This document shows, one piece after another, positions 1-11,243 of a stretch of DNA of 64,000 nucleotides. Location of the stretch: the NCBI GenBank assembly GCA_017979445.1, contig CM030716.1, positions 12,933,611 through 12,997,610 of the forward strand, in the 5' to 3' direction. Positions within the stretch are counted from its first letter, which is position 1, and each line of letters begins with the position of its first letter. The notes below the pieces were generated by a model. That model saw only the letters and a program-made list of their open reading frames with translations. It was not told where the DNA came from and did not search any database. A program made the position numbers and the translations under genes. This DNA comes from Akebia trifoliata (lineage: Eukaryota; Streptophyta; Magnoliopsida; Ranunculales; Lardizabalaceae).

Positions 1-3000
1 GAGACCACCTAGACCGTTACCCAACACCCACGTAATATGTAGGTCTTCTTAGAATATTGAAAACATTGAGTTCCACAATCCGTTATTCACTGGACTCTCT
101 AGGAACCAAAAATTATTTTTCAGGGGTGCCAAAAGTGCTCCTTGGATGCCTCTCAACATCAACTAGACTCCCTAGACATCTTGGTGATAGTTTGGGGGAT
201 TCATATTGGTAATATCTATAATATCCTCGAATCGTTTGATGATTAGACCTTTTGGGAGTAAAATATGCCCAAAATAGGCAATTTTGATGTTCCGGGTGCC
301 GCTGGCAACAAGCAGACCAATTAATGTCATTTCCACTTTGCGTTCCAGGCACCACTAGAAAGTAGCATTGTGCCGTCGATAGAGAGTTCACTTTGAACTC
401 TAACTTGAAAACTATAGTCGTTGGAGTTCCCGATGCCACCCAGAAATGTTTGGGTGCCACGTAGAAATGTCTTGGTGCTGCTGCGAGATGAGTATTAGCT
501 CGCAAAAACCTTTATAACTCAGCCCCTTGGCCCATTTGTGGGTTGATCAAATCCTTGAGAACTTGCTCCCAAACTTCTCTCATTTCTTGGAGCCCTCTCA
601 TGTCATTGGAAACCGTGGATTGAGTGGAGACCATCCTCAACCCCATGTCCCTCTAGTTTGATCCACATTCATTTCACCCTTATTCACCCTTCCACACACA
701 TTGGCACATCATTTTGAGCAAGAAACTGAAGTTGATGAAGCTACGTACAAGGAACAATAGTTTACGGATGAAGTGAACAACAAGGACTCGAAGATCTCAA
801 GCATCAAGTAGGAAAATCCTTGTGTTGAATCAAGTCTTTGTAAGTTTTGTGTTTTCATTTTTACAAAACCTTCTAGAAGATCTTTCTTGGTTTTGCCCTG
901 TGAAAAATTAAGCACTTGCTAGAGTCGAGGACTCTCATCAAGTGTCAATGTTCTAAGTTACTCCTAAGGACAAAACTTAGAGTTAGAATAAGGTGTTATC
1001 TCTTTCGAACAAGAAGGTAATGTAATTTAGCCTAGAGAAAAATTTCATGTACGGTTTGAGGTGAATTGAAAACCTCATTGATTAGTGAACACTAAAACCT
1101 TTGTGAAGGTGACCTTGGGAGTGGATGTAGGCACATTGCTAGACCACTAAAATTTTTATATCTCTTGTTTCATTTACATTTCAGTCATATTTACACTTGA
1201 ATGGTTTGCATGCCATGAATGTATGTGTGCCATGAATGACATCAGTTGAATACATAAATTTTAAGTGTAATTTGGTTTATTTTCTAACTAGAGACCTAGT
1301 ATAAAATCGAGAGAATAAACCTAACTGATCGCATAGTTAAATTAACACACCTAGGTGAATTTAAATAATTGGGAAGAATTTTTAAATTATCCTATTCATC
1401 CTACTCTAGGGCTAGACAAGGTACAAAGTACACAATTTCATGATTTTCAATCAATTTATTCAAATTATATAAAATTTAGATTTTCGATTTTCAATCGGTT
1501 TATTCAATTCGTATAAAATTCAGATTTTTTTGATTTTCAATTTTTTTCACAATCACGTAAAATTTTGAATAACTATTGCTTTTGTTAAATCTTATAAAAT
1601 TTCTAATTTGGGATTATCAATAATTTTTCATTAAACCTTTAGTTTCTTGATTCCCAATTATGGTATATTATGATGTTGCCATGTGAGTATAGTTTTAAAG
1701 AATGTTACTTATTAAGTTTCCATAGTTGTGACCCTATACTTATAAACGTTTATGAATTATTATTATATCGACACCTTTTGAAGAATAAACTTACACTTTA
1801 GTAAATATTATTGCCCAATATAGATATACATGAATTCTATTAATTTTATAACCGTAAAAGTAGCATAAATTAGTAAAATTTATGAAATATCAAATTGTAT
1901 TAAATTTTGATTATTAGGGTGACAATAAAGAACAATAATATTTATAATGGTAGACTGAATTAGGTAAGTCGGATTAGCCCAAAAGACAATTTCATTTAAC
2001 TAATTGGAGTCTGGGTAAGGCAATAAATTTACATGAATTTTTACAGACGTTGGATTGGATACCCAAAGGTAATCAAACTCACTAAATAAATTATGTAAAT
2101 TAAATTATCCTTGCAAGATATTTATTTTTATTACCCTTACAAATGAGTGAACATTCAATATATCTAGTTTTAACCCAAAGGATACATTTTAGGTGATATT
2201 GATAAATTTGTTAAATAAAACTCAAAGAACTTATTAGAGCATTATCTTTTTCCAATTTAAGTTTTCAATTCGTTGCACTCTTATACTTCTACCATTCCGA
2301 TCCTTACTAGATCTAATTTTTTGAAATTGTATGAACACTACCAATTCACTCTGGGCATTCAAGATCTTGACCTAATACTTATTTATACGAAGCTTACAGA
2401 TCTCATTGAGGATAGTACAACATGAAGACATTCCTATCCCAGAATGATAGTGCATTACAGTATCTAAGGGTTGCGTAAGAAAAATTCAAATCTGTTGATA
2501 ACTCATTCGCAGGTACTCTGATGGCTAAGTTGATAGACTATAAAGTACGATGAGGCCTAAGGAATTCAAGATCATATCCTTAATATGACTAACAAGACTA
2601 TAACTTTAGTTTGAGTTTAGTCTCCTTTTGTTGACTGTAGGATAGTCTTAGATCGTTGTAGAGATCGATGGTCTCGATCGGGTGAGTTAGGTGCCTAGTG
2701 CCATTCGAAAATTATAATTTGATCCCTTTCTCGATGTCTTTCTCGTAGACCGATCAAAATTTTATTTAGAGTCATTTTATGATTCTTAGACCTAAACTAG
2801 GTATCAAAGTCCCAAAAACATTAGGATTTACATTTGCTTGAGGATCAACCGAGGCACTTTTAGAATTGCTTTTCACCAGATAATCGTATAACTTTAGATT
2901 GTTGGGGAATCCTTTTTAATAGGCAATGATTGTCGTAGGATCATCACAATTATCAATCTAAAGAAACTTTGTTTTGAATCGGTGAGTGTATCCTCTTATG

Positions 3001-3912
3001 GTTTATCCAATTTTATTCTTGAGGTAAAATAGAGAGTCTACCCCCTTTTATTGTTGTCTACTTCTTAGGAGTTGTGTTATGAAGCTCATGTAAAGACTAG
3101 AGAAATTTCTTATCAACCTTAGAGCAAGTCTATGGAACAATGTCAAGGCTGCTCTATATAAGCTCGACATAGGAAAGCATCCTTCCTTTTTTCGAGTTCT
3201 ATTACCTGCTTTTAATGGTAGAGATGTTCCATCGGATCAACAGATCCTTACAAATGGAGGTTCCTCAAATCTTGGATTGCAAATTGAGCAAGTTGCTCAG
3301 TTGACTTTCCCTTTTCAAGTGTTACCAGAATGTTGAGTTCTTTCTTTTGTTTCTTCAATGTAGAGTCTATTTCATTTTGATTGATGAACTCACCATCATT
3401 TTGCCTTACTTCCAACTATTCTACTTCTTGGTGTTTTACATTTTTTACTCTACCTCTCTATCTCACTCTACTTATGGAATTGGAACGTTGATGTTCTCTA
3501 GAGGTTGATTATTCTTTTATCTTTATTGTGTACCATGATTTGGAGTATTGATTGCATCTCAAGGGTGATTTTCCCCCGGACCATTATATTAAGTTTGTAG
3601 AGTTGCATTCTCTTGATGCAAAAATGCAACAGTTTCTTATTGCTCTTACATTTGGATTTGAACTCTTTGGAGTTTGTTCATTGCATAAAGGTGTATCTTA
3701 ATAGAACAAGAATTAATATAAAATTAAAATTACAAAACTAGTTTAGAATGGCAAGTAAAGTCGTTCCATTGAGGATTGGGAGAATGATTTTTCAGATTTT
3801 AGAAAACCAAAGGAAAAAGTTTATGATTTTGAAGAAAAGTTAAATTTTATAGAAAATAATTAAAACTAATTAAAATTAAGAAATACTTGCAATTTGAGAA
3901 AATATAGGGAGA
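1..3912. repeat. Left copy of a 3.9-kb direct repeat (LTR-like start plus AT-rich noncoding DNA)
   Basis: This block is nearly identical, in the same orientation, to 43459-47353; the match stops abruptly at about 3912, after which the two loci differ. It begins at the window edge, so its true left end is outside. The first ~1.2 kb looks like the R-U5 part of an LTR: around 1130 there is the GTAGGCACATTGCTAGACCACT type of motif common near the ends of plant LTRs. The remainder is AT-rich and degenerate. Around 3090-3345 lies the counterpart of an 89-codon ORF that is open only in the right copy. No gene is recognised. The minus-strand ORF at 113-505 is not supported as a gene. Confidence 0.8.
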
Positions 3913-4817
3913 ATAAATCTATCAAAATAATGAAATTTAATCATAATATTCAAGTTCTTGACAAATAACTCAAATCAAGAATCCAACTAAGGATCTTTAC
4001 TCTTAAATTATAATTTGAGCCAAACATTTCTAATGTCTGGAAAGTATGTTTTAATCTTTAATCAGGGTGTCGTAAATAATTTAAGAAATGAGGGTGTAAT
4101 AAGTAAAAGCAGTCGAACTACAGCTTTGTTTTTTATTAAGTTCAGACGAGATTTAAGATAAAATATACGACTGCGATGAAAGATATTTTTAGGGTGAACG
4201 AATCGCTAACTATACGTTTGTTGCTCTGTACTCAGTTTGTAATTTCACGTGCCATACAGCTAAGGTGGAATAACTAAATATCTAAATTTAACCAATAAAA
4301 TAGGAATTTGACGGTTGTTTTGGAAAATTTCTGGTATAGGACTTAATTATAATCCTCATTGAATTTTGACATGTGTTAGTGGTAGATGGGTATGTTATAA
4401 GTAAAAGTTGGTGTGTTAATAGCTGTTCCGTAATTAAATCATTTTTATTTTAAAAAATTAAAACATATTTTTTAAGAATTGTTTTAAGACTGTTATAGTT
4501 AAAATGATAAATATTTAAATAACCCTTAATTTTTATTTTTTTCTTCCTTCATTTCACTATCTAATTGGTCAAAGATATTTTTGAGTTTTCTACAGGGCTC
4601 TGATATAAAGTCAAAATAATACTAAAATATATGTTTTGAAAAGAATTTTAAATTCTAAATTAAAATAATCGATTTTAATATATTGACCTAAATATTTAAA
4701 TATCCAAAATGTCTAAAAACTGCATATATCGCGCGTACCCACAACTAAAGTCATTTCCTACTTATGGCATTTTCGTACTTTATTGGAATCAAAGAAGAAT
4801 TTTCTAGAACAAACTCC
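3913..4817. other. Intergenic AT-rich DNA upstream of CYP72A-1
   Basis: This stretch holds no ORF or repeat that I can recognise. It is the 5' flank and presumed promoter region of the P450 unit at 4962 and differs completely from the sequence following the other copy of the upstream repeat (47354 onward). Confidence 0.6.
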
Positions 4818-4825
4818 TATAAATA
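4818..4825 (+). promoter_or_regulatory. TATA box of CYP72A-1
   Basis: TATAAATA lies 137 bp upstream of the first ATG of the P450 exon 1. It is followed by a pyrimidine-rich leader at about 4864-4890 made of CT repeats, a common feature of plant 5' UTRs. Neither of the other two P450 units has this region. The assignment is from motif and position only. Confidence 0.6.
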
Positions 4826-5610
4826 AAGGCCTCCTCTCTCACTCTGTCATGAAAAGTAACATCTTTTCTCTCTCTCTCTTTCTCTCTCATCTCAACTCAT
4901 CTTATTGAGAGATTAAGAGACTGTATTTGTATTGGAGATTCTAATATCAAGGAAAGAAGAAATGGGAGAGATGGGTGGTGTGTTGGTATCTGTGGTGATG
5001 TCAGTTGTGATGGTGGTGATATCATGGGCCTGGTATTCTTTATGGTGGAAGCCTAAGAAGTTGGAGAAGTATCTGATGAAACAAGGAGTGAGAGGTCCAC
5101 CGTACAAGTTTTTATTTGGAAATCTAAAGGAAGTCATCAAGATGATGAAGGAAGCTCAATCCAAGCCCATGCCCCTTTCCCATGATATCATGCCACATGT
5201 TGTCCCATACATTGATCATAACATCAAGAACTATGGTATATTTTTCTTATTCTTTTTTTTATGTTTTTTTATTTTTATTTTTTTTTAAATTTTTATGAAT
5301 GAAAAATAGTTTTTTTTTTTTTAGTGCAATAATGACTAAAAAAAGAACCCCATATGTCTATGTAGGACCCCTCATGTATGTATGGCCGACATAACATACC
5401 TGACTTTAAAATCATGATAGGAAATTAAGACCACACATACAAGGGGTTTTCTTCTTAAGGTTTCTAGATTTGGATTTTTATCGATAATCTGATTTTTTAA
5501 TTTTATTTGAAAAAGAAATGACCCATTTTTTAAGATCTTGGGATTTATGTTCTTTATGTTTTATGGCCTTAAAAGTTACTTCTATTAAAGTTAACTGTAA
5601 GATATTTCCT

Positions 5611-5787
5611 TAGTGCGGTGATAATCTTACTTACTCACATGGCTTACTCATCGACATCCCTGACAAGATCTCTGTGCCTCGGATACATCTTTTTAGGGGA
5701 AGTGTAATGTGTATCCCGAGGCATGCAGATCCACGGTTGAGAGATGTCGATTGAGTATATCACGTGGGTAAGTCAGATTATCACTAT
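5611..5787. mobile_element. Foldback MITE-like inverted repeat in intron 1 of CYP72A-1
   Basis: The two ends are imperfect inverted complements over about 80 nt each: the left arm begins around TAGTGCGGTGATAATC and the right arm ends around GATTATCACTA. The arms share inverted CTCGGxATACA and CGACATC blocks. The whole could fold into one hairpin. The flanks each contain a similar TAAGAT-containing stretch, so the target duplication is unclear. The corresponding part of intron 1 is missing in the other units. Family not assigned. Confidence 0.55.
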
Positions 5788-5920
5788 TCATTTCCATATG
5801 TTAGCTGTAAGATGTTGGAATATATTCCTTAACTTTATAATGCATTAAAGTGATTTTAGATTTTTGCATCAGTATCTGAATCGAGGTTTTGATTTTAGAT
5901 TCTTAAAACAATTTCTAAAA

Positions 5921-6006
5921 ATATTGTTTTAGTTAAATTAGATTCTAATTTTTATATCTCTTGTTTCATTTACATTTCAGTCATATTGTTTTAGTTAAAT
6001 TAGATT
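5921..6006. repeat. 24-bp direct repeat flanking LTR-derived filler in intron 1
   Basis: Positions 5921-5944 and 5983-6006 are identical 24-mers. The 38 nt between them, with the first few bases of the second copy, match 41 consecutive bases of the LTR-like region starting near 1148. The arrangement looks like a templated insertion made during break repair rather than a transposon insertion. Confidence 0.6.
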
Positions 6007-8653
6007 ATTATTATTATTTTTTAATTTAAGAAAGTTTATTTATTTATAAAATAATCCTAAAAAATATATGATCTTCGGATTTTGATGATACCAAAAGAAT
6101 TTTTTGTTAGAATAGATTTTGTTTCACACTAAAATAGGGTCGACTAATGGATGCCAAATATTGTTAGCTAGATTTAAGATTTTCTGAAAAATATTTCCTA
6201 CCTTTACTTTTATTTGAATAAGTGGTTTTAACAAGTTAATTTAACAGCTTAACATTCTCATTAGTTAACATGAAATATCTATGTATCAATGGTACCCAAT
6301 CAACCAACTTATCCAAAATTGGAATCAATAATTTTTTATTCTAAACATGATATACTACCCTCAAACAATATTTGTGGATATCCATCAAACAAACAGCTAT
6401 GATGGAAGGATATTGCAATAGATTCGTAAATGACAAGGAATCTTTAGCTAGGAAACATATATTATTCTTTACATCCATCTGTCGATCTTGTCTTGAACAC
6501 AAATTTCAAAGTAGTCCATGTATGCAAGTGTAGGTGAGTTATAATTAGTCAAAAATAGTTATGGATCTGTAGCTTTCTCGAGGGATATTTATAGAAGTTT
6601 ACATTTTTAATTTACATTGCCAAACATCTATTATTTTGGTTAAAATACTCAATATGCTTATTTTCCAAACTTATGTTGTTCAACAGAACTTAATGAAGTT
6701 ATTCTCAAATAAAATGTTTTTACTTAAGTTACTAAAACATAATTAAAATTTGTTACTAATTTGGATATAAATGCAGGTAAGTTGTCTCTCAGTTGGTTTG
6801 GAACAATTCCAAGGGTGAACATTGTGGACCCCGATTTGGCCAAGGAGGTTTTGTCTAACAAGTTTGAACACTTTGGAAAGCCCCATGTGAACCCACTAGT
6901 GAAGTTGTTTACAGTTGGGCTAGCACACTATGAGGGGAAAAAATGGGCCAAACATAGAAGAATTATAACTCCTGCTTTCCATCTAGAGAAATTGAAGGTT
7001 GTTCCCCCTCCCCAACTCCATTTATTCATAATTTTTCATTTTCATTTTTTCCTCATAAATCCAATATTTTTAAGGTTAAAACTTAAGTAATTTACTTCTC
7101 ATTGATTTAGAAAAAAAAAAATCTAGTAATTAATCAGTTCATGCCGAAAAAAATATCCACATTAAACTTTGAAGCAATGTTGATATTGATTGGGTTTTTC
7201 TCTCTGTGTTGGTTACAGCGCATGCAACCCGCCTTTTATAGTTGTTGTAGGGAGATGATCCAGTATTGGGAGAAGAAGGTAGCATCATCTCCAGACGGGT
7301 CGTGTGAATTGGATATGTGGCTAGAACTCCAGAACCTAACCGGAGATATCATATCTCGAACCGCTTTTGGTAGTAGCTTTGAGGAAGGGAGACATATATT
7401 CCAACTTCAAAATGAACTGGCCGAGCTTGTTATGCAAGTTGCTCAAACCCTCTACCTCCCGGGTTTCAGGTACAAACACACTTCTGTTCCCGTTAGATGA
7501 TTGGATTGTCAAACATGATCTCCATGTGACCTGCCATAGTATATATATACACATAACATTCTTTCTCATGTAGACATTGTATACCCTTCAAATCATGCTT
7601 TAAAATGCTACATTGGCTCTGGTTCGTGTTGACTTATTGATCTTCATCGATGTTACTCTCATGCAGGTATCTTCCCACAAAAAGGAACGCTAGGATGAAA
7701 CACATCAATAAAGAAGTGCAAGGTCTGATGCGACAAATCATCGAGAAGAGAGAGGAAGCCATAAGACAAGGAATGGCTACTAAAGATGATTTATTGGGAT
7801 TACTAATGGAATCCAATCTTAGAGAGATCAAAGAACATGGTGACTCCAAGAAAGCTGGAATGAGTATTGAAGAGGTGATAGATGAATGCAAGCTATTCTA
7901 CTTCGCCGGGCAAGAGACCACATCAGTTTTACTTGTGTGGATCCAGAATGGCAAGAGCGCGCAAGGGAAGAAGTCCTTGAAGTATTTGGGAAAAATGAAC
8001 CAGACTTTGATGGGTTAAACCGCCTTAAAATGGTGAGTATTTTCTTCCATTACCTTTTCACTTGTGTTTGGGCATGTAGGGAGTCAGTCCTCTAAAGAAT
8101 TTCCCGAAATCTTCATTGCAGGTAACCATGATTTTAAATGAGGTTCTTAGACTATACTCACCATTGGTAATGCTCAATCGACGTACTTCCGAGAGTACAA
8201 CGTTAGGTGGGGTTTCTCTTCCACCAGGAATACAACTCGGAATAATGACACTTCCCATTCATCATGATCCTGAAGCTTGGGGTGAAGATGTAAAAGAATT
8301 CAAACCGGAGAGATTCTCAGAAGGAGTTTCAAAGGCTGCTAAAAATCAATCTTCGTTTTTCCTATTTGGTGGGGGGCCTCGATTATGTGTCGGACAGACC
8401 TTTGCCATGATAGAAGCAAAGATGGGTCTTGCTTTGATTCTACAAAATTTCTCGTTCAAGCTTTCACCCTCCTATGCCCACGCTCCTTGGGGTTATGTTA
8501 TACTTAAACCCCAACATGGAGCTCAGATCATCTTACAAAAAGTCTGATTTCATCTTCAGAATCAGAACTACTTATCATGGTTTTCATGTTCAAGAGTGCT
8601 CAGAAATTCGACTAAGTTATCGTTATGCATTAAACACTGGATGCTTGTCCAAC

Positions 8654-8659
8654 AATAAA
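8654..8659 (+). promoter_or_regulatory. Putative polyadenylation signal of CYP72A-1
   Basis: AATAAA lies about 107 bp after the stop codon at 8547. The same signal is present at the equivalent place after the other two P450 units. Motif-only evidence. Confidence 0.45.
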
Positions 8660-9047
8660 ACATATAATATACTCTTATGTTGGATTTAAAGTGCTTTTGC
8701 TAGTCTTTGTATCTTTCTTAATCACAATGTTATGTTTTCATTGAGCATTATAGCAGCTTAATTTATTGTTCCTTTCCCTATTTAATGATTTTATTTCCAA
8801 AAAAAGAAATCAAAATATAATTTGAATAAAGTGAAAAAAGTAAAAGGAAAAAAGAAAAAAAGAAAAAAAAAGTACAGTTAATGGTTCAAGATCATATTTA
8901 AATCCATTCTGATATGATAACTTAGGGTTTGGAACGAGGATACAGGATCTGACACGGACCAAATCCAATAATGGGTTCATTACATGAAAAAAATGGGTAA
9001 ATTTGATGTTAAGGTCTATTGAATTTACCCCCCTTTTTTATTAAAAG

Positions 9048-11225
9048 TGTAGACACGTGATTTCGCCATTACGATGACCACATCTACAATGGTTTGGAGT
9101 CGCCACCATTCATTTTTGTAAGTGGGTGTGAATGGTCACCCAATGTGCATTTTTTTTAGAAAATGTGACATTTTTGGTATTTGGTGACTCTCGATGGATA
9201 AAGATGAATCAACCCTTGAGATTCGGGTAAGCGGCTCGGTTGGAGAAAAGGGAAGGTGTTAGGCACCATTTTCTCCCCACTAAATAGTGGTAACCTCAAC
9301 TCAACTCGGTCATTTTGATTAAAAAAAAATACAAAAAACGATGTGCCACGTGTTGTGCATTTGTACCCTAGATAGGGGTTCATTTTCGGCTTGATCATAG
9401 GGTCATTCAATTGATAGAAATGACCCTTATAGACCTTTAGCCTTGGGGTCCATTCATCCTAAAAAATAAAATGAAGGGGAGAGGGTGATAGAAGATGGAG
9501 GAGGAGAGGGTGTAGAAGAGAGAGGAGGGGGGGATTGCCTTGAACCCATCTTGTATCTTCTTTCTTCTTTTCTTCTTCTTGAGTCCTTAGTATTTTATGA
9601 AAATACAATTCTTGTATGGTTGAAGGAGTAGAGAAGAGATGATGAGAGAGATGAGTGGAGTATAATATTTTTTTTTTGTATATGAGACTTGAGGAGGATT
9701 GGTGATGGTTGTTAGTAGTGAGAGTTGGAGAGAATTTTTGTAGTGAAAGTTGGGGGGGCCATTTTTGGAAAGAGGAGGAGGGTATTTATAGATGTTGAGG
9801 AGTTATTTTAGGGATATAATGAGGTGAAGTGAAGAAAAAGAATACAATGGTTATGAGTTTAAGAGAGAAATGGGTGTAATTTAGAGGAGATTTGAGGGTA
9901 TTTAGCTAAGGGGGGTTAAATGGGTGAGTTTTGACCTAAATGGTTTGGATCCTACCCAACCCATTTGGGTGGAGTGTTTGGTGAGGTGAGTTTAAGATGG
10001 TGGTTGTGATTAAATGGTATTTGATTTAAGAGAATGGAGGATTTAAAGAGGTGGTTGATGATATTTTGGGAGGGTGAGGGAGATTATGCCATGTGTCAAA
10101 GTGGGTGAAAATGAAGGGTTGAGATATGTTAATGGGAGAGGTTGAGTGTTTGACTTGAGAGGATGGTATAGATTTAGGTTGTAGATGTAAGTTTTGTAGG
10201 GAATGAAGAGGGTAGATTAGGAGAGGTATAGGTTAGGGGTGTGGGTAGATGTGTTTGATTTGAGAGAAAATGTGATGGGTTGATGTGTGGGTAGATGGGA
10301 TTTAAAGCAAATTAATGGGGTAGGTAGTTGGGTGAGGGAGGTGAGATGGGGTGATGACATTTGTCATCTTTGATGATCAAGATGGTGATTGGTTGATGTG
10401 GGTAGTGGTTGATGGGTTAGGGTTGTGGGTTTGATATGAATTGGATATGAATTTGGGCTTAGGGGCTTTGGAGTGTTTTGGGCTTGGGTTATGAAATGGT
10501 TTTGGATTTTAGGAATTGGTTGGGGGTTATTTTGGAATGGATTTTGAGGGTGTAGGTTGGTTTTAGATTTTTAGGTGATGTGAGATTGAGTTTAGGTTAG
10601 GGGGAGGTGAGAAAAATGGATTTTGAAAAATTGAGGGCTTGTGGGCCTTAGGTGGGTCTATGGTTTTTGAGGATTCGGAGGCGGAGCCGTGGTAGTAGAG
10701 AAGGGGTAGGCTTCCCAAGTCTCATATTTTTTTAATTTATTAAATTTTTTGTGATTTTTGAATTTATTGAATTAATCAAAATGCCACGTGTTGGCAAATT
10801 GGGCTTTTTAGGGCCGTTGGAGAATTTCATCGAAAATTTGGCATTTTTGGTTTTGGAAGCGGAGTGGTGAATATTGGGAAAGCGTAAGGTAGGCCGAGTC
10901 TTTTTGGGGGCCTCCTAAACCATTGAGAAGTCTTAGGGGCCTCGGTTTGGTCAAAATGTCACTTTTTAACTCTTTGGGCCTTTGAGGCCCGTTAGCTTAC
11001 TTTGTTGGAAAATCGATATTTTGAATGGAGCGTGGTAGATGGGAGCATGCCAAATCTTTTTGGTGGACCTACTAACCCATTGAGAGGTGTTAGAGGTTTT
11101 GATTTGTCAAAAAAAGTCATATTTCGATTGATTTGGGCTGTTGAGGCCCGTTGGGAATTTTTATTGAAAAGTCTGTATTTTTGGGCCCTTTCGAGTTTGG
11201 GCCCGTTCAAATTGGGGTGTCTACA
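9048..11225 (-). repeat. 3' LTR of the Tat/Ogre-type element
   Basis: A 2178-bp repeat that differs from 26532-28703 by roughly 1-2 percent by eye, mostly small substitutions and homopolymer indels. It starts TGTAGACACG and ends GTGTCTACA, a perfect 8-bp inverted terminal pair. Short ORFs inside it (for example near 11002-11265) recur in the other LTR copies simply because the LTR is repeated and have no support as genes. Confidence 0.92.
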
Positions 11226-11243
11226 GCTGCCCTTCTTTGCAGG
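11226..11243 (-). other. Polypurine tract of the retrotransposon
   Basis: On the minus strand the bases directly before the 3' LTR read GCAAAGAAGGGCAGC, a purine-rich run abutting the TG of the LTR. Its position fixes the 3' end of the element at the low-coordinate side, in agreement with the PBS at 26511-26528. Confidence 0.7.

Larger units (their letters stand above)
4962..8547 (+). pseudogene. CYP72A-type cytochrome P450, five exons, frameshifted in exon 4
   Basis: Family CYP72 enzymes are ER-anchored haem monooxygenases acting on terpenoids and other small molecules. Exons inferred from GT-AG sites and frame: 4962-5235, 6777-6997, 7219-7469, 7667-8032, 8122-8547. The start is the ATG at 4962 (MGEMGG); the frame is open further upstream but without an ATG. 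Exon 1 has a hydrophobic N-terminal anchor (VVMSVVMVVISWAWYSLWW) followed by basic residues. Exon 4 has the I-helix oxygen-binding motif AGQETTS. Exon 5 has the ExxR motif (EVLR) and the haem-cysteine loop [10 protein letters not shown]. Compared with the unit at 33409, 22 nt are missing after GTGTGG at 7940, so the frame ends at 8018, before ExxR and the haem loop. With those 22 nt the gene would be about 519 codons, normal for CYP72A. Either a recent pseudogene or an assembly error. Confidence 0.85.

Noticed and set aside
113..505. Minus-strand 130-codon ORF, also present near 43541-43918
   Set aside because: It lies in an LTR-like repeat. Both copies are open only because the repeat is recent; no domain or codon bias supports it.
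1300..1340. Possible primer binding site after the LTR-like region
   Set aside because: No TGGTATCAGAGC-like or other convincing tRNA complement was found, so the LTR boundary is left open.
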